A stretch of 64,000 nt of DNA from Mesorhizobium waimense (GTDB lineage: Bacteria; Pseudomonadota; Alphaproteobacteria; Rhizobiales; Rhizobiaceae), in NCBI RefSeq assembly GCF_003601975.1, contig NZ_QZWZ01000001.1, forward strand, positions 490,848 through 554,847. The letters run 5' to 3'. The translations under genes were made by a program, and so were the position numbers. Positions 56,111 through 64,000 of the stretch are shown one piece after another. Each line of letters starts with the position of its first letter. Positions within the stretch are counted from its first letter, which is position 1. Below the pieces are notes generated by a model. The model made no database searches. It was not told the DNA's origin and was given only the letters and a program-made list of their open reading frames with translations.

Positions 56111-56947
56111 TCACGTCAGGGCCTTTGTCGTGGCAAGCGTGCCTAGCCAGCCCGCATCGATTTCAGGCAGTGGGATGGCTGATATCAGCTCGCGTGTGTA
56201 GGCGTCCTTGGGACTGTCGAAAAGGGCGTCGGTGGCGCTCGCTTCGATGATCCTGCCTTCACGCATGACGATCACCTGCTGGCAGAGCCGCCGGATCACC
56301 GACAGATCGTGGCTGATGAAAGCGACCGTCAGGCCCATCTCAGTCGCGAGTTTCTCCAGCAAGGTCAGGATCTGCGCCTGCGTCGACACATCGAGGCCGG
56401 AGACGATCTCGTCGGCGAGCACGAATTTCGGCGACAGCGCCAGGGCGCGAGCGATGCCGACGCGCTGGCGCTGGCCGCCCGACAGTTGGTGGCGATAGCG
56501 GCTGGCGAAGCTCTGCGGCAGGCCGACACGCTGCAGCGCCTCGGCGACCCGGGCCTTCAGATTGTCGCCAAGGCCGTTCTGCTTGAGTGGTGCGGCGATG
56601 ATGCTGAAGATGGTGCGGCGCGGATTGAGCGACGACATCGGATCCTGGAAGATCATCTGCAGATTGCGGCGCAGCGGCCTGAGCTCAGCCTCCGAAAGAT
56701 GGCTGATGTCGCGGCCATCGAAACTGATCGACCCGGCGCAGGGTTCGATCAGCCGCACCAAGGCGCGGCCGAGCGTCGATTTGCCGGAGCCGGATTCGCC
56801 GACAATGCCGGTCACCGACCCCTTCGGCAGGTCGAAGTCCAGCCCCTTCAGGATCTCGGCCAACGGCGCTCGGCCGATCAGCGGTTTGCGCGTCATGTCA
56901 GGCAGCGCGACCTTCAGCCCGCGCACGGAAATCAGCGGCTCAGCCAT
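56111..56947 (-). CDS. Peptide-type ABC transporter ATPase (DppF-like)
   Basis: 278 residues; its ATG lies inside the end of the previous ATPase gene (8-bp overlap). Walker A GESGSGKSTLGRALVRL, Q-loop MIFQDPMSSLNPRR, signature LSGGQRQRVGIAR and Walker B FVLADEIVSGLDVS are all present. It is the last gene of a five-gene importer operon encoded between the 2-aminobenzoyl-CoA operon and the flavoprotein/cyclase pair. Nearby catabolic genes suggest an aromatic amine or amino-acid derivative as cargo, rather than ordinary peptides. Confidence 0.9.
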   Translation of the reverse strand: MAEPLISVRGLKVALPDMTRKPLIGRAPLAEILKGLDFDLPKGSVTGIVGESGSGKSTLGRALVRLIEPCAGSISFDGRDISHLSEAELRPLRRNLQMIFQDPMSSLNPRRTIFSIIAAPLKQNGLGDNLKARVAEALQRVGLPQSFASRYRHQLSGGQRQRVGIARALALSPKFVLADEIVSGLDVSTQAQILTLLEKLATEMGLTVAFISHDLSVIRRLCQQVIVMREGRIIEASATDALFDSPKDAYTRELISAIPLPEIDAGWLGTLATTKALT

Positions 56948-57818
56948 GGGGGCGCCTCCAGGCCTGGTCTGCCGCCGCGATCTCCGCCGCCAGTCCGGCG
57001 AGCACCGCATCATCCACTGGTTTCAGCGACGCAAGCGGATCGGTGTAACGCGGTGTCGCCGCCATCAGTGCCCGCGAATAGGGGTGCTGCGGCGCGGTGA
57101 AGAGATCGGCCGTCGCGGCCTCCTCCACCACCTTGCCGGCATAAAGCACCGAGACTTTCTGGCTGATCTTGGCAACGACGCCGAGATCATGCGTGACGAA
57201 CAGGATCGCCGTGCCGTGGTCGCGCTGCAGTTGCGCGATCAGGCGCAGGATCTGCTTTTGCACGGTCACGTCCAGCGCCGTCGTCGGCTCGTCGGCGACG
57301 ATCAGTCTTGGCTCTGCGGCGAAGGCGGCGGCGATCAGCACGCGCTGGCGCATGCCGCCGGAAAGCTCGTGCGGATAGCATTTCAGCACGCGCTCCGGAT
57401 CGCGAATCTGCACCGCGTCCAGCAACTGGCGGATGCGCTTGTCGGCCCTCTCGCCGCTCCAGCCGAGAATGCGGACCAGCCGGTCGGTGATCTGTGGGCC
57501 GATGCGGCGCGACGGGTTGAGCGCAGTCAGCGGATCTTGCGGGATCAGCGCGGTACGGGCGCCGATCAGCGTGCGCCGTGCCTTGGGTGCAAGCCGGCCG
57601 AGATCCTCGCCTTCGAGCAGCATGTCGCCCTCGACGATGCGCACGCTGGACGGCAGCACGCCGAGCACTGCCTTGCCGATCATCGTCTTGCCGGCGCCGC
57701 TCTCGCCGACCAGCGCGCGCACCTCGCCGGGTTGGACCGACAGCGACACCGAGCGCAGCACGCGCTGGCCATTGGGCAGCACGGCGCTCAAGGAGCGGAT
57801 GTCGAGACAAGCACTCAT
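56940..57818 (-). CDS. Peptide-type ABC transporter ATPase (DppD-like)
   Basis: 292 residues; starts in ATGA overlap with the upstream permease gene. Walker A GESGAGKTMIGKAVLG, Q-loop LIPQDPLTALNPSRR, signature LSGGMRQRVLIAAA, Walker B LIVADEPTTALDVT. It is one of the two ATPases of the importer. Confidence 0.9.
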   Translation of the reverse strand: MSACLDIRSLSAVLPNGQRVLRSVSLSVQPGEVRALVGESGAGKTMIGKAVLGVLPSSVRIVEGDMLLEGEDLGRLAPKARRTLIGARTALIPQDPLTALNPSRRIGPQITDRLVRILGWSGERADKRIRQLLDAVQIRDPERVLKCYPHELSGGMRQRVLIAAAFAAEPRLIVADEPTTALDVTVQKQILRLIAQLQRDHGTAILFVTHDLGVVAKISQKVSVLYAGKVVEEAATADLFTAPQHPYSRALMAATPRYTDPLASLKPVDDAVLAGLAAEIAAADQAWRRPHG

Positions 57819-58663
57819 CGCAGCACCGGATCGAAACGCGCCTTCAGCGCTTCGCCGAATTGGCTGAACGACAACACGGTCAGGATCAGCGTGATCAGCG
57901 GGAACACCAGCACCCACCAGGCCTGATGGATCGACAACCGGCCCTCGGCGATGATGCCTCCCCAGGTCGGGTCGTCGGTCGAAATCGACAGATTGACGAA
58001 GGACAGGATCGCCTCGACGATGACGGCAATGCCCATGTCCAGCGACAAAAGCGCCACGATCGACGGCACCACATTGGGCAGCACTTCGCGCAGCATGATG
58101 CCGATGCGGCCATAGCCGGCGATGCGCGCGTTTTCGACATAGTCCATGCGCGACTGGCCCATCGCCTCGGCCCGGATCACCCGGCAAAAGCGCGTCCAGT
58201 CGATGACCGCGATGGCGATGATGACCGAGCTCAGGCCGGTGCCCAGTACCGCAACCAGCAGGATGGCGAACAGCACCGGCGGGAAGGCCATCCAGATATC
58301 AACGATACGCGAGATGATGCGGTCGGCCCAGCCGCCGAAATAGCCAGCGATCAGACCGAGCGCCGAGCCGACCAGGCAAGCGGCGATTGCAGCGGCGAAT
58401 GCGACTATGAAGGCGATGCGGCCGGCGAAGATCAATCGCGACAAGAGATCCCGGCCGAGGCTGTCGGTGCCGAGCCAGTAGCCGGGCTCTGCCCCGTCCA
58501 GCCAGAAAGGCGGCAGCCGTTCCAGCATCAGATCCTGCGCCAGCGGGTCCTGCGGCGCGATCAGTGGCGCCAGGATCGCCGCCAGCAGTGCCAGCAGCAG
58601 CCAGCCACCGGCCAGCCACAGCCTTGGTCCGACGCCACGCCTGGCCATGCGGGCCTCATCCAT
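57815..58663 (-). CDS. Peptide-type ABC transporter permease (DppC-like)
   Basis: 282 residues from the ATG at 58663, overlapping the stop of the other permease gene by eight bases. WLGTDSLGRDLLSRLIFAGR and the EAA loop QSRMDYVENARIAGYGRIGI mark the OppC/DppC family; five to six hydrophobic helices. The OppC N-terminal helix segment is short. It forms the channel with the DppB-like subunit. Confidence 0.9.
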   Translation of the reverse strand: MDEARMARRGVGPRLWLAGGWLLLALLAAILAPLIAPQDPLAQDLMLERLPPFWLDGAEPGYWLGTDSLGRDLLSRLIFAGRIAFIVAFAAAIAACLVGSALGLIAGYFGGWADRIISRIVDIWMAFPPVLFAILLVAVLGTGLSSVIIAIAVIDWTRFCRVIRAEAMGQSRMDYVENARIAGYGRIGIMLREVLPNVVPSIVALLSLDMGIAVIVEAILSFVNLSISTDDPTWGGIIAEGRLSIHQAWWVLVFPLITLILTVLSFSQFGEALKARFDPVLR

Positions 58664-59663
58664 GGCGCAGCCTCGGATTGAGCAGCGCATACATCATGTC
58701 GACGGCAAGGTTGATCAGCACGAACAATAGCGCGAAGACCAGCACGATGCCCTGGATCAGCGGCAGATCGCGGTTGATGACGGCATCGATCGCCATGTTG
58801 CCGAGACCTTCATAGGAAAACAGGCGCTCGACGATGACCGTGCCGCCGATCAGGAAGGTGAACTGCACGCCGACCAGCGTCAGCGTCGGCAGCGCGGCAT
58901 TCTTCAGCGCCTCGCGCAGGATGACCTGCGTTTCGGAAAAACCCTTCACCCGCGCCAGCACGACATAGTCGAGGTCGAGCACTTCCTTCAGAGACTGTTT
59001 CAAAAGCTGCGTGATAATCGCCGCTAGGGGCAGCGCCAGCGCCACGGCCGGCATCAGCATATGTTTCAGCAGGTCCCAGGTCAGGTCGAAGCGCAGTCGC
59101 AGAATGCTCTCGACCAGATAGAATTGCGTGACGAAGGGCAGGTCGAGCTGCGGCGACACCCGGCCGGAAATGTCGAACACCGGCATCAGCACACCGAACA
59201 GCAGGATCAGCACCAGCCCCCACAGGAAGTCCGGAATGGCGAGCGCCGTCCCGCTGGCAATGTCGATGCCGGCCTCGACCGCCGTGCCGCGCTCGCGCGC
59301 GCCGAGGATCGCCGCCGTACCGCCGATCGCCACCGCCATCAGCAATGCGAAGGTGGCAAGCTCCAGCGTCGCCGGCAGCCGGTTTAAGACCAGGCTCAGC
59401 ACATCCTGGCGCAGCGAGATCGAGGTGCCGAAATCGCCCCTGACGACACCGGACAGCCAGATGAAGAATTGCTGCACGATGGTCTTGTCCAACCCATAGA
59501 GCGCGCGCAGCCGGGCGATGTCGGCGTCGGTCGCGCCCGGCGGCAGCATCATCGCGATCGGGTCGCCCGGCGCGACGCGGATGACGACGAAGACGACGAC
59601 AGCGACGCCGAACAGCGTGACCAGCATCGTCAGAAGACGGATCAGAAATCTTTGCAGAAGCAT
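58656..59663 (-). CDS. Peptide-type ABC transporter permease (DppB-like)
   Basis: 335 residues from the ATG at 59663 (MLLQRFLIRLLTMLVTLFGV). IRVAPGDPIAMMLPPG and the EAA loop LDLDYVVLARVKGFSETQVI are diagnostic; six helices. A 71-base gap follows the binding-protein gene. This second copy is only distantly similar to DppB at 39939. Confidence 0.9.
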   Translation of the reverse strand: MLLQRFLIRLLTMLVTLFGVAVVVFVVIRVAPGDPIAMMLPPGATDADIARLRALYGLDKTIVQQFFIWLSGVVRGDFGTSISLRQDVLSLVLNRLPATLELATFALLMAVAIGGTAAILGARERGTAVEAGIDIASGTALAIPDFLWGLVLILLFGVLMPVFDISGRVSPQLDLPFVTQFYLVESILRLRFDLTWDLLKHMLMPAVALALPLAAIITQLLKQSLKEVLDLDYVVLARVKGFSETQVILREALKNAALPTLTLVGVQFTFLIGGTVIVERLFSYEGLGNMAIDAVINRDLPLIQGIVLVFALLFVLINLAVDMMYALLNPRLRHG

Positions 59664-59734
59664 GGTCGCCTGTACGTCTGGCGAAAAAGGGCGCGCCACC
59701 GGTTGCGGTGGCGCGCATGCAGTCTATGCCGCTA

Positions 59735-61261
59735 TCAGGCCGGGGTCATCAGCGCCGGCAGCAGTGCGCCGGACACATGCTGCACCACGTTGACGCCCTT
59801 GGCATGCACGATCGGCTGCGCATACTGGATCAGCGGCAGCACATAGGCCTGCTCGGCAATGTATTTGTCGACCGCCTTCCAGCCGGCGATGCGCTTGGCT
59901 TCGTCCTTCTCGCCCCACAGCGGGTTGATCATGTCGATCAGGTCCTGGCTGTCCCAGACCGAATGCGGACTCGGGCCGTACATGGCAAAGCCGGTCGACG
60001 TCGTCGGATCGCCGATGGCGTTGCCCCAATTGTAGAAGGCCGCCGGTGCCAGCTTGTCGGCGGCGCGCAGCTCGTAGTGCTTGGCGATCTCGTAGACCTC
60101 GATCGTCGCCTCGATGCCGACCTTGCGCCACATACCGACAATCGCCTGGATCATCTCGTAATCCTTGGGCTTGAAGCCCTTGGTTGTCTGGATGGTGAAC
60201 TTGACTGGCTTTTCCGGCGAATAGCCGGAAGCGGCGAGCAGTTCCTTGGCCTTCTCCGGATTGTGCTCGACCTTGATTGAGGCATCGAAGGCGGTGTATT
60301 CCGGCGTCTCCAGCGTAGCGATTGGCTGGCCGTAGCCGCGCAGCAGCCGCTTGACCAGCAGCTCCTTGTCCACCGCCATGACGGCCGCCTGGCGGACGTT
60401 TTTGTCCAGCATCGCCTCGATGTCGTTGAAAAAGATCATGCCGATGTCGGAAACGTTCTTGCACGAGCCGGCAAGCCCGTCCTTGGCAATCAGCCGGTCA
60501 TATTCCTCATAGGGGATTTCGAGTGTCACCTGCGAGGAACCCGACTCGATTTCGGCGACGCGGCTCGCCGCATCGGTGACGAACTTGATCGTCACATTCT
60601 CGAAGGCCGGCTTATCGCCCCAGTAGTTCGGATTGGCCTTGAGCCGCAGGAAGGCGTTGCGCTCGAATTTGTCGACCATATAGGGGCCGGTGCCGATCGG
60701 CGCTTTCTCGAAACCCTCGGCGCCGACCTTCTCGTAATAGGCCTTCGGCATGATGTAGCCGGTGAGGAACGACATCCACTTGAAATATACCGGGTCGAAC
60801 TGGACGACGTCGCCTGATATCTTGTTGCCGTCGATCTTGAAGTTGTTGACGTTCTTCCAGACGAACTGGATCGGGTTGCCGGTCTTCTCGTCGCCCGCCC
60901 GCTGCAGCGACCAGACCACGTCCTCGGCCGTGAACGGCGAGCCGTCATGCCATTTCACGCCGTCGCGTACCGTCATCGTGATCTTGGTTCGGTCGTCGTT
61001 CCAGCCCCATTCGGTGAGCAGGCCGGGCGCGAAGGACAGGTCCGGCTTCTGCGGGATGAACTGGTCGAACACCGACTGGTAGAGGCCCTGGATGGTCGGG
61101 TTGACCGCCGAGGGTCCGGTGGTCGGATCCCAGGATGGCAGGTTGACGTTGTAGGCGATGGTCAGTTCACCGGCCGCCTTGGCGATCTGCGGCAGGCCGA
61201 GTGCGGTCGCGCCGAGTGCGGCAGCACTGTATCCGAGCAAGTCTCGTCTGTTGATTGTCAT
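59735..61261 (-). CDS. Peptide-type ABC transporter substrate-binding protein
   Basis: 508 residues. The N-terminus MTINRRDLLGYSAAALGATA has a twin-arginine-like RRDLL motif and a mild hydrophobic stretch, so it may go out through Tat. SBP_bac_5 features: VRDGVKWHDGSPFTAEDVVW, then KAPIGTGPYMVDKFE and MAVDKELLVKRLLRGYGQPI. It captures the solute in the periplasm for the importer encoded downstream. Its sequence is well apart from the DppA-like protein at 38294, consistent with a different ligand. It is first in the five-gene operon. Confidence 0.9.
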   Translation of the reverse strand: MTINRRDLLGYSAAALGATALGLPQIAKAAGELTIAYNVNLPSWDPTTGPSAVNPTIQGLYQSVFDQFIPQKPDLSFAPGLLTEWGWNDDRTKITMTVRDGVKWHDGSPFTAEDVVWSLQRAGDEKTGNPIQFVWKNVNNFKIDGNKISGDVVQFDPVYFKWMSFLTGYIMPKAYYEKVGAEGFEKAPIGTGPYMVDKFERNAFLRLKANPNYWGDKPAFENVTIKFVTDAASRVAEIESGSSQVTLEIPYEEYDRLIAKDGLAGSCKNVSDIGMIFFNDIEAMLDKNVRQAAVMAVDKELLVKRLLRGYGQPIATLETPEYTAFDASIKVEHNPEKAKELLAASGYSPEKPVKFTIQTTKGFKPKDYEMIQAIVGMWRKVGIEATIEVYEIAKHYELRAADKLAPAAFYNWGNAIGDPTTSTGFAMYGPSPHSVWDSQDLIDMINPLWGEKDEAKRIAGWKAVDKYIAEQAYVLPLIQYAQPIVHAKGVNVVQHVSGALLPALMTPA

Positions 61262-61369
61262 GGTCGTTCCCCTGTTGGTTTTATCTGCGCGGTATCATTG
61301 TCGTTCGCTGGGTTCAGGCTCCTGGGCAACCGCGCCTTAACCTTCCTTCACCCTAAGATTTTTTGGCTG

Positions 61370-62944
61370 CTACCTCCCGCCAAGCTGTTGCGCGAGCATG
61401 AAGCCCGAGGCCGCACCGGTGCCGGCGCCCGGCCACGTTGCGGCACCCGTCAGGTGCAGATTGGCGACCGGCGTGTTCCAGCCGGCGTAGCCGCGCGCCG
61501 GGCGGAAGAGAAAATTCTGCGCTAGATGATGGCTGCCACAGATCTGATCGCCGCCGACCAGGTTCGGATTCTCACGCTCGAGATCGAGCGGCGAGAACAC
61601 GGCGCGGCCAAGGATTTTTTGGCGCAGGCCGGGCGCATAGGTTTCGATGATGTCGAGCACACGCTCGGCGTAGACTTGCTTGACCTCGTCCCAGCGGTCC
61701 GGCGCGATCTGCCCAGCCGCATCCCCCAGGATTTCGGCCGGCAACATGCGCACCTGCACCCAGAGCACATGCTTGCCTTCGGGCGCCCGCGATGGATCGA
61801 TTGCGGTCGGCTGGCCCACGACCAGCACCGGCTCGTCCGGCAACATGCCGGCCATCGCCTGCTGATAGGTGCGCGACATCGCATCGAGCGATGGCGACAG
61901 ATGTACATAGGCGAATTGCCGAAGCTCTGCCCCGGCGCGCCAGTCCGGCAGATCGTCCAGTGCCAGATGGATCATCATCGTGCCCGGGGCATGACGGAAC
62001 TTTCTCATCGCTGCGTCGAAGGTTGCATCGCCGGAGCCATCGGGCAGCAGCCTGCCGGCGAGCGCCCTGGGCGCGACGCTGGCGATGACCGCCTTGCTGG
62101 CGATGTGGAAATCGCCGGATGCGAGCCGCACGCCGGTCGCTCTACCGCCGGCGACCGTGATCTCAGCCACTTCCGCTCCGGTGGCGATCTTGCCGCCGGC
62201 CGCTGTGACCATGCCGGACAGCGCCCGGATCATCGTGTCCGCGCCGCCCTTGCCCAGCACCATGCCGAAGCTCTGGTTGGCCATCGATTCCAGATAGGGG
62301 AACACGGCGCCCCCGGCGATGTCGGGAGCAAAGTCGAGATGCATGCCCCAGGCGGCAAGCGTTGCCCTGAAATGCGGGGACTGGAAATTCTCCTCGAGCC
62401 ACGCGCGAGGTGAGGAAAGCAGCAAACGGCCAGTATCGAGCGCGCCGGAAAAACCCTTCTTGCGCCACAGGTTCCAGGCCGTGCCGGCAAGGGCGCGTGC
62501 GCTCATCGGCGAACCCAGCAGGCGAAACAGATGCTCGGCCTCGGGTAGAAAACCGGCAACCAGCCGGCGCCATGTGGCAGCGTCGGCGGCGGAGAAAGCC
62601 TCCAGCCGCGCCGCGGTCTTTTCCAGGTCGTTGCTGACGCCGAACCAGCGTCCATCCGGAAAGGCGCTGGCAAAGCAGTCGCCGACCGGGGCGAATTCCA
62701 GTCCGTGTGTTTTCAATTCATTTGCATATTTCCGGTGGAAGGCTGAGCCGGCAAACAGGCTCAGATTCATCGCGCCGAAATCATGCTTGAAGCCAGGCAG
62801 GGTGAACTCGTGGGTCTGGACCGCGCCGCCTATTGCTGCACTGCGTTCAAAAACCGCTGTTTTCCAACCCTTGAGCGCCAGATGCGCGGCGCATGCCAGA
62901 CTGTTGTGGCCTGCCCCGACAAAGATGGCGTCGAACTCGCTCAC
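61370..62944 (-). CDS. PYROXD2/CrtI-like FAD-dependent oxidoreductase
   Basis: 524 residues. The N-terminal dinucleotide fold DAIFVGAGHNSLACAAHLAL with VFERSAAIGGAVQT and the C-terminal NLHLTGAATWPGAGTGAASG match the phytoene-desaturase-like amine oxidase group (COG1233). These enzymes oxidise or dehydrogenate bulky substrates; the bacterial relatives mostly have unknown roles. It is divergent from the cyclase gene, sharing a promoter with a TTTATGCTTAAA site 18 bases from its start, and precedes the ABC operon on the same strand. An early oxidation of the imported compound is a plausible role (inference). Confidence 0.85.
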   Translation of the reverse strand: MSEFDAIFVGAGHNSLACAAHLALKGWKTAVFERSAAIGGAVQTHEFTLPGFKHDFGAMNLSLFAGSAFHRKYANELKTHGLEFAPVGDCFASAFPDGRWFGVSNDLEKTAARLEAFSAADAATWRRLVAGFLPEAEHLFRLLGSPMSARALAGTAWNLWRKKGFSGALDTGRLLLSSPRAWLEENFQSPHFRATLAAWGMHLDFAPDIAGGAVFPYLESMANQSFGMVLGKGGADTMIRALSGMVTAAGGKIATGAEVAEITVAGGRATGVRLASGDFHIASKAVIASVAPRALAGRLLPDGSGDATFDAAMRKFRHAPGTMMIHLALDDLPDWRAGAELRQFAYVHLSPSLDAMSRTYQQAMAGMLPDEPVLVVGQPTAIDPSRAPEGKHVLWVQVRMLPAEILGDAAGQIAPDRWDEVKQVYAERVLDIIETYAPGLRQKILGRAVFSPLDLERENPNLVGGDQICGSHHLAQNFLFRPARGYAGWNTPVANLHLTGAATWPGAGTGAASGFMLAQQLGGR

Positions 62945-62961
62945 GCCCCAAACCCATTTCC

Positions 62962-62973
62962 TTTATGCTTAAA
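62962..62973. promoter_or_regulatory. TTTATGCTTAAA site, candidate MarR operator (site 4)
   Basis: One base from the perfect TTTAAGCTTAAA palindrome. It lies 18 bases before the flavoprotein start and about 91 bases before the cyclase start, in their divergent promoter. The weakest of the four related sites. Confidence 0.4.
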
Positions 62974-63063
62974 GATAATTGCAGATGCATATGTTTTCGT
63001 CTAGTAGGATATTAAGGGCCGAGACGAGCCTCGATCATCAACGACAAAGAGGGAACTGAGACC

Positions 63064-63855
63064 ATGGACACGCAAAAACTCCTCGGCGAAGTCGCCGGCC
63101 AGCTGCTTTCAGGCGGCATCAAGGTGGTCGACCTGTCGGCGCCGCTCGGACCCGACACACCGCTGATCAAGCTGCCGCCAGAGCTTGCCGTCGACACGCC
63201 GAAGGTCGAGATCCACTCGATCTCCCGCTATGACAAGAACGGCCCGTGGTGGGCCTGGAATTGGCTGAAGCTCGGCGAGCATTCGGGCACGCATTTCGAC
63301 GCGCCGCAGCATTGGATCACCGGCAAGGATTATCCGGACGGCGCCACCGACACCATTCCGGCGCAGAATTTCGTCGGCCCGGTCAATGTCATCGACTGCT
63401 CGAAGGAAGCCGCCGCCGATCACGATTTCCTGCTTACCGTCGACCACATCAAGGCATGGGAAGCAAAGCACGGCGCCATCAACGCCGGTGAGTGGGTGGT
63501 AATGCGCACCGACTGGTACAAGCGCAACGGCTCGGAAGCCGAATTCCTCAACGCCAACGAGACCGGCCCGCATACGCCAGGACCGACGGCCGAGGCGATC
63601 CAGTTCCTGATCAGCAAGGACATCAAGGGCTGGGGCAGCGAGACGATCGGCACCGATGCCGGCAAGGCCGGCGGCATGGAGCCGCCATTCCCGGCGCACA
63701 CGCTGATGCACAAGGCCAACCGCTACGGCCTCGCCAGCCTCTGCAACCTCGACCAGCTGCCGCCGAAAGGCGCGATCCTGATCGCCGCACCGCTCAAGAT
63801 CGAGCACGGCACCGGCAGCCCGATCCGCGCGCTGGCGCTGGTGCCAGGGAAATAG
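63064..63855 (+). CDS. Metal-dependent cyclase-family hydrolase (isatin hydrolase/kynurenine formamidase type)
   Basis: 263 residues. The family metal motif HxGTxxDxPxH is intact as HSGTHFDAPQHW (~73-84). IKVVDLSAPLGPDTPLIKLP opens the fold and VVMRTDWYKRNG follows. Known members hydrolyse N-formylkynurenine or isatin; both routes lead to anthranilate. With a 2-aminobenzoyl-CoA monooxygenase operon 7 kb away, an anthranilate-yielding reaction on a cyclic amide or formamide is the natural inference. The long size and Trp-rich substrate loop (GPWWAWNWLKLG) lean to isatin hydrolase rather than the shorter KynB. Confidence 0.82.
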   Translation: MDTQKLLGEVAGQLLSGGIKVVDLSAPLGPDTPLIKLPPELAVDTPKVEIHSISRYDKNGPWWAWNWLKLGEHSGTHFDAPQHWITGKDYPDGATDTIPAQNFVGPVNVIDCSKEAAADHDFLLTVDHIKAWEAKHGAINAGEWVVMRTDWYKRNGSEAEFLNANETGPHTPGPTAEAIQFLISKDIKGWGSETIGTDAGKAGGMEPPFPAHTLMHKANRYGLASLCNLDQLPPKGAILIAAPLKIEHGTGSPIRALALVPGK

Positions 63856-63907
63856 GGGCAAGGTGGCGGTCTTCGGGAGAAGATCATGGCGAAGGCGGTG
63901 GTGACGG

Positions 63908-63978
63908 CCAATCTCCCCCCAAGCGGGGGAGATGTCCGGCAGGACAGAGGGGGGCGCGAAGGAGCGCCACCCCGCCCA
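63908..63978. repeat. Rhizobial palindromic repeat, different family (copy C)
   Basis: Three hairpins in a row: ATCTCCCCC/GGGGGAGAT at 63911-63932, TGTCC/GGACA, and GGCGC/GCGCC with flanking G and C runs. This AATCTCCCCC...GGGGGAGATG type is a dispersed intergenic element of Mesorhizobium-like genomes and differs from copies A and B. It follows the cyclase gene and may act in transcript 3' ends. Confidence 0.6.
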
Positions 63979-64000
63979 CTTGTTCCTGTCTCTTACAACC

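Overview
The window is about 64 kb of high-GC DNA with alphaproteobacterial gene content, most likely the chromosome of a Mesorhizobium or close relative (Hyphomicrobiales). The evidence is the soluble NAD-dependent formate dehydrogenase operon, the many solute-binding-protein transporters and LysR/DeoR/MocR/MarR regulators, housekeeping genes (ilvD, pgi, mrp) mixed with catabolic clusters, and short palindromic intergenic repeats of rhizobial type. I saw no rRNA, tRNA, CRISPR, insertion sequence or phage gene. Gene names rest on motif recognition only; no database search was run.

Left part (1-16 kb). A polyamine-type binding protein cut by the window edge, with LysR and DeoR regulators, stands beside a cluster of two small-molecule kinases, a dimethylglycine/sarcosine dehydrogenase-like flavoprotein with a folate domain, and a SAM methyltransferase. 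This looks like uptake, phosphorylation and demethylation of a methylated amine or amino alcohol. Then come a DMT exporter, a small lipoprotein, a cytosine-deaminase-family enzyme with an altered specificity residue, an MsbA-like ABC exporter, ilvD, a VOC protein and the wreck of an alpha/beta-hydrolase gene. Two copies of a palindromic repeat lie here.

Middle (16-38 kb). A LysR gene and the fdsGBA-fdhD-fdsD formate dehydrogenase operon are separated by a perfect palindrome that may be the operator. Mrp, CoxG, an arabinonate/xylonate-type dehydratase, a formaldehyde-activating-family protein, a non-pyrrolysine MttB-type methyltransferase and a MocR regulator follow. An array of eight 23-bp tandem units precedes pgi and an HAD phosphatase. 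A methyltransferase and a FadD-like ligase with an Ala/Lys/Pro-rich N-terminus close the section. Several of these genes point to one-carbon metabolism (demethylation, formaldehyde, formate).

Right part (38-64 kb). A dppABCDF-type operon leads into a roughly 20-kb catabolic island. It holds a class V PLP enzyme without the desulfurase cysteine, an amino-acid binding protein and permease with no ATPase, an aminotransferase, an HpaI-type aldolase and a RutA-like monooxygenase. Its core is a translationally coupled operon: 2-aminobenzoyl-CoA monooxygenase/reductase, SDR, MarR, crotonase, acyl-CoA dehydrogenase, then a Rid protein. A second peptide-type ABC operon, a PYROXD2/CrtI-like flavoprotein and an isatin-hydrolase/kynurenine-formamidase-type cyclase complete it. 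A TTTAAGCTTAAA-like palindrome lies at four promoters of this island, so the embedded MarR may control a dispersed regulon. The crotonase lacks both hydratase glutamates and the Rid protein lacks the carboxylate-binding arginine. Both changes fit a CoA-bound enamine and a BadI/MenB-like ring opening, and this is the best candidate here for undescribed biochemistry. No 2-aminobenzoate-CoA ligase is in the window.
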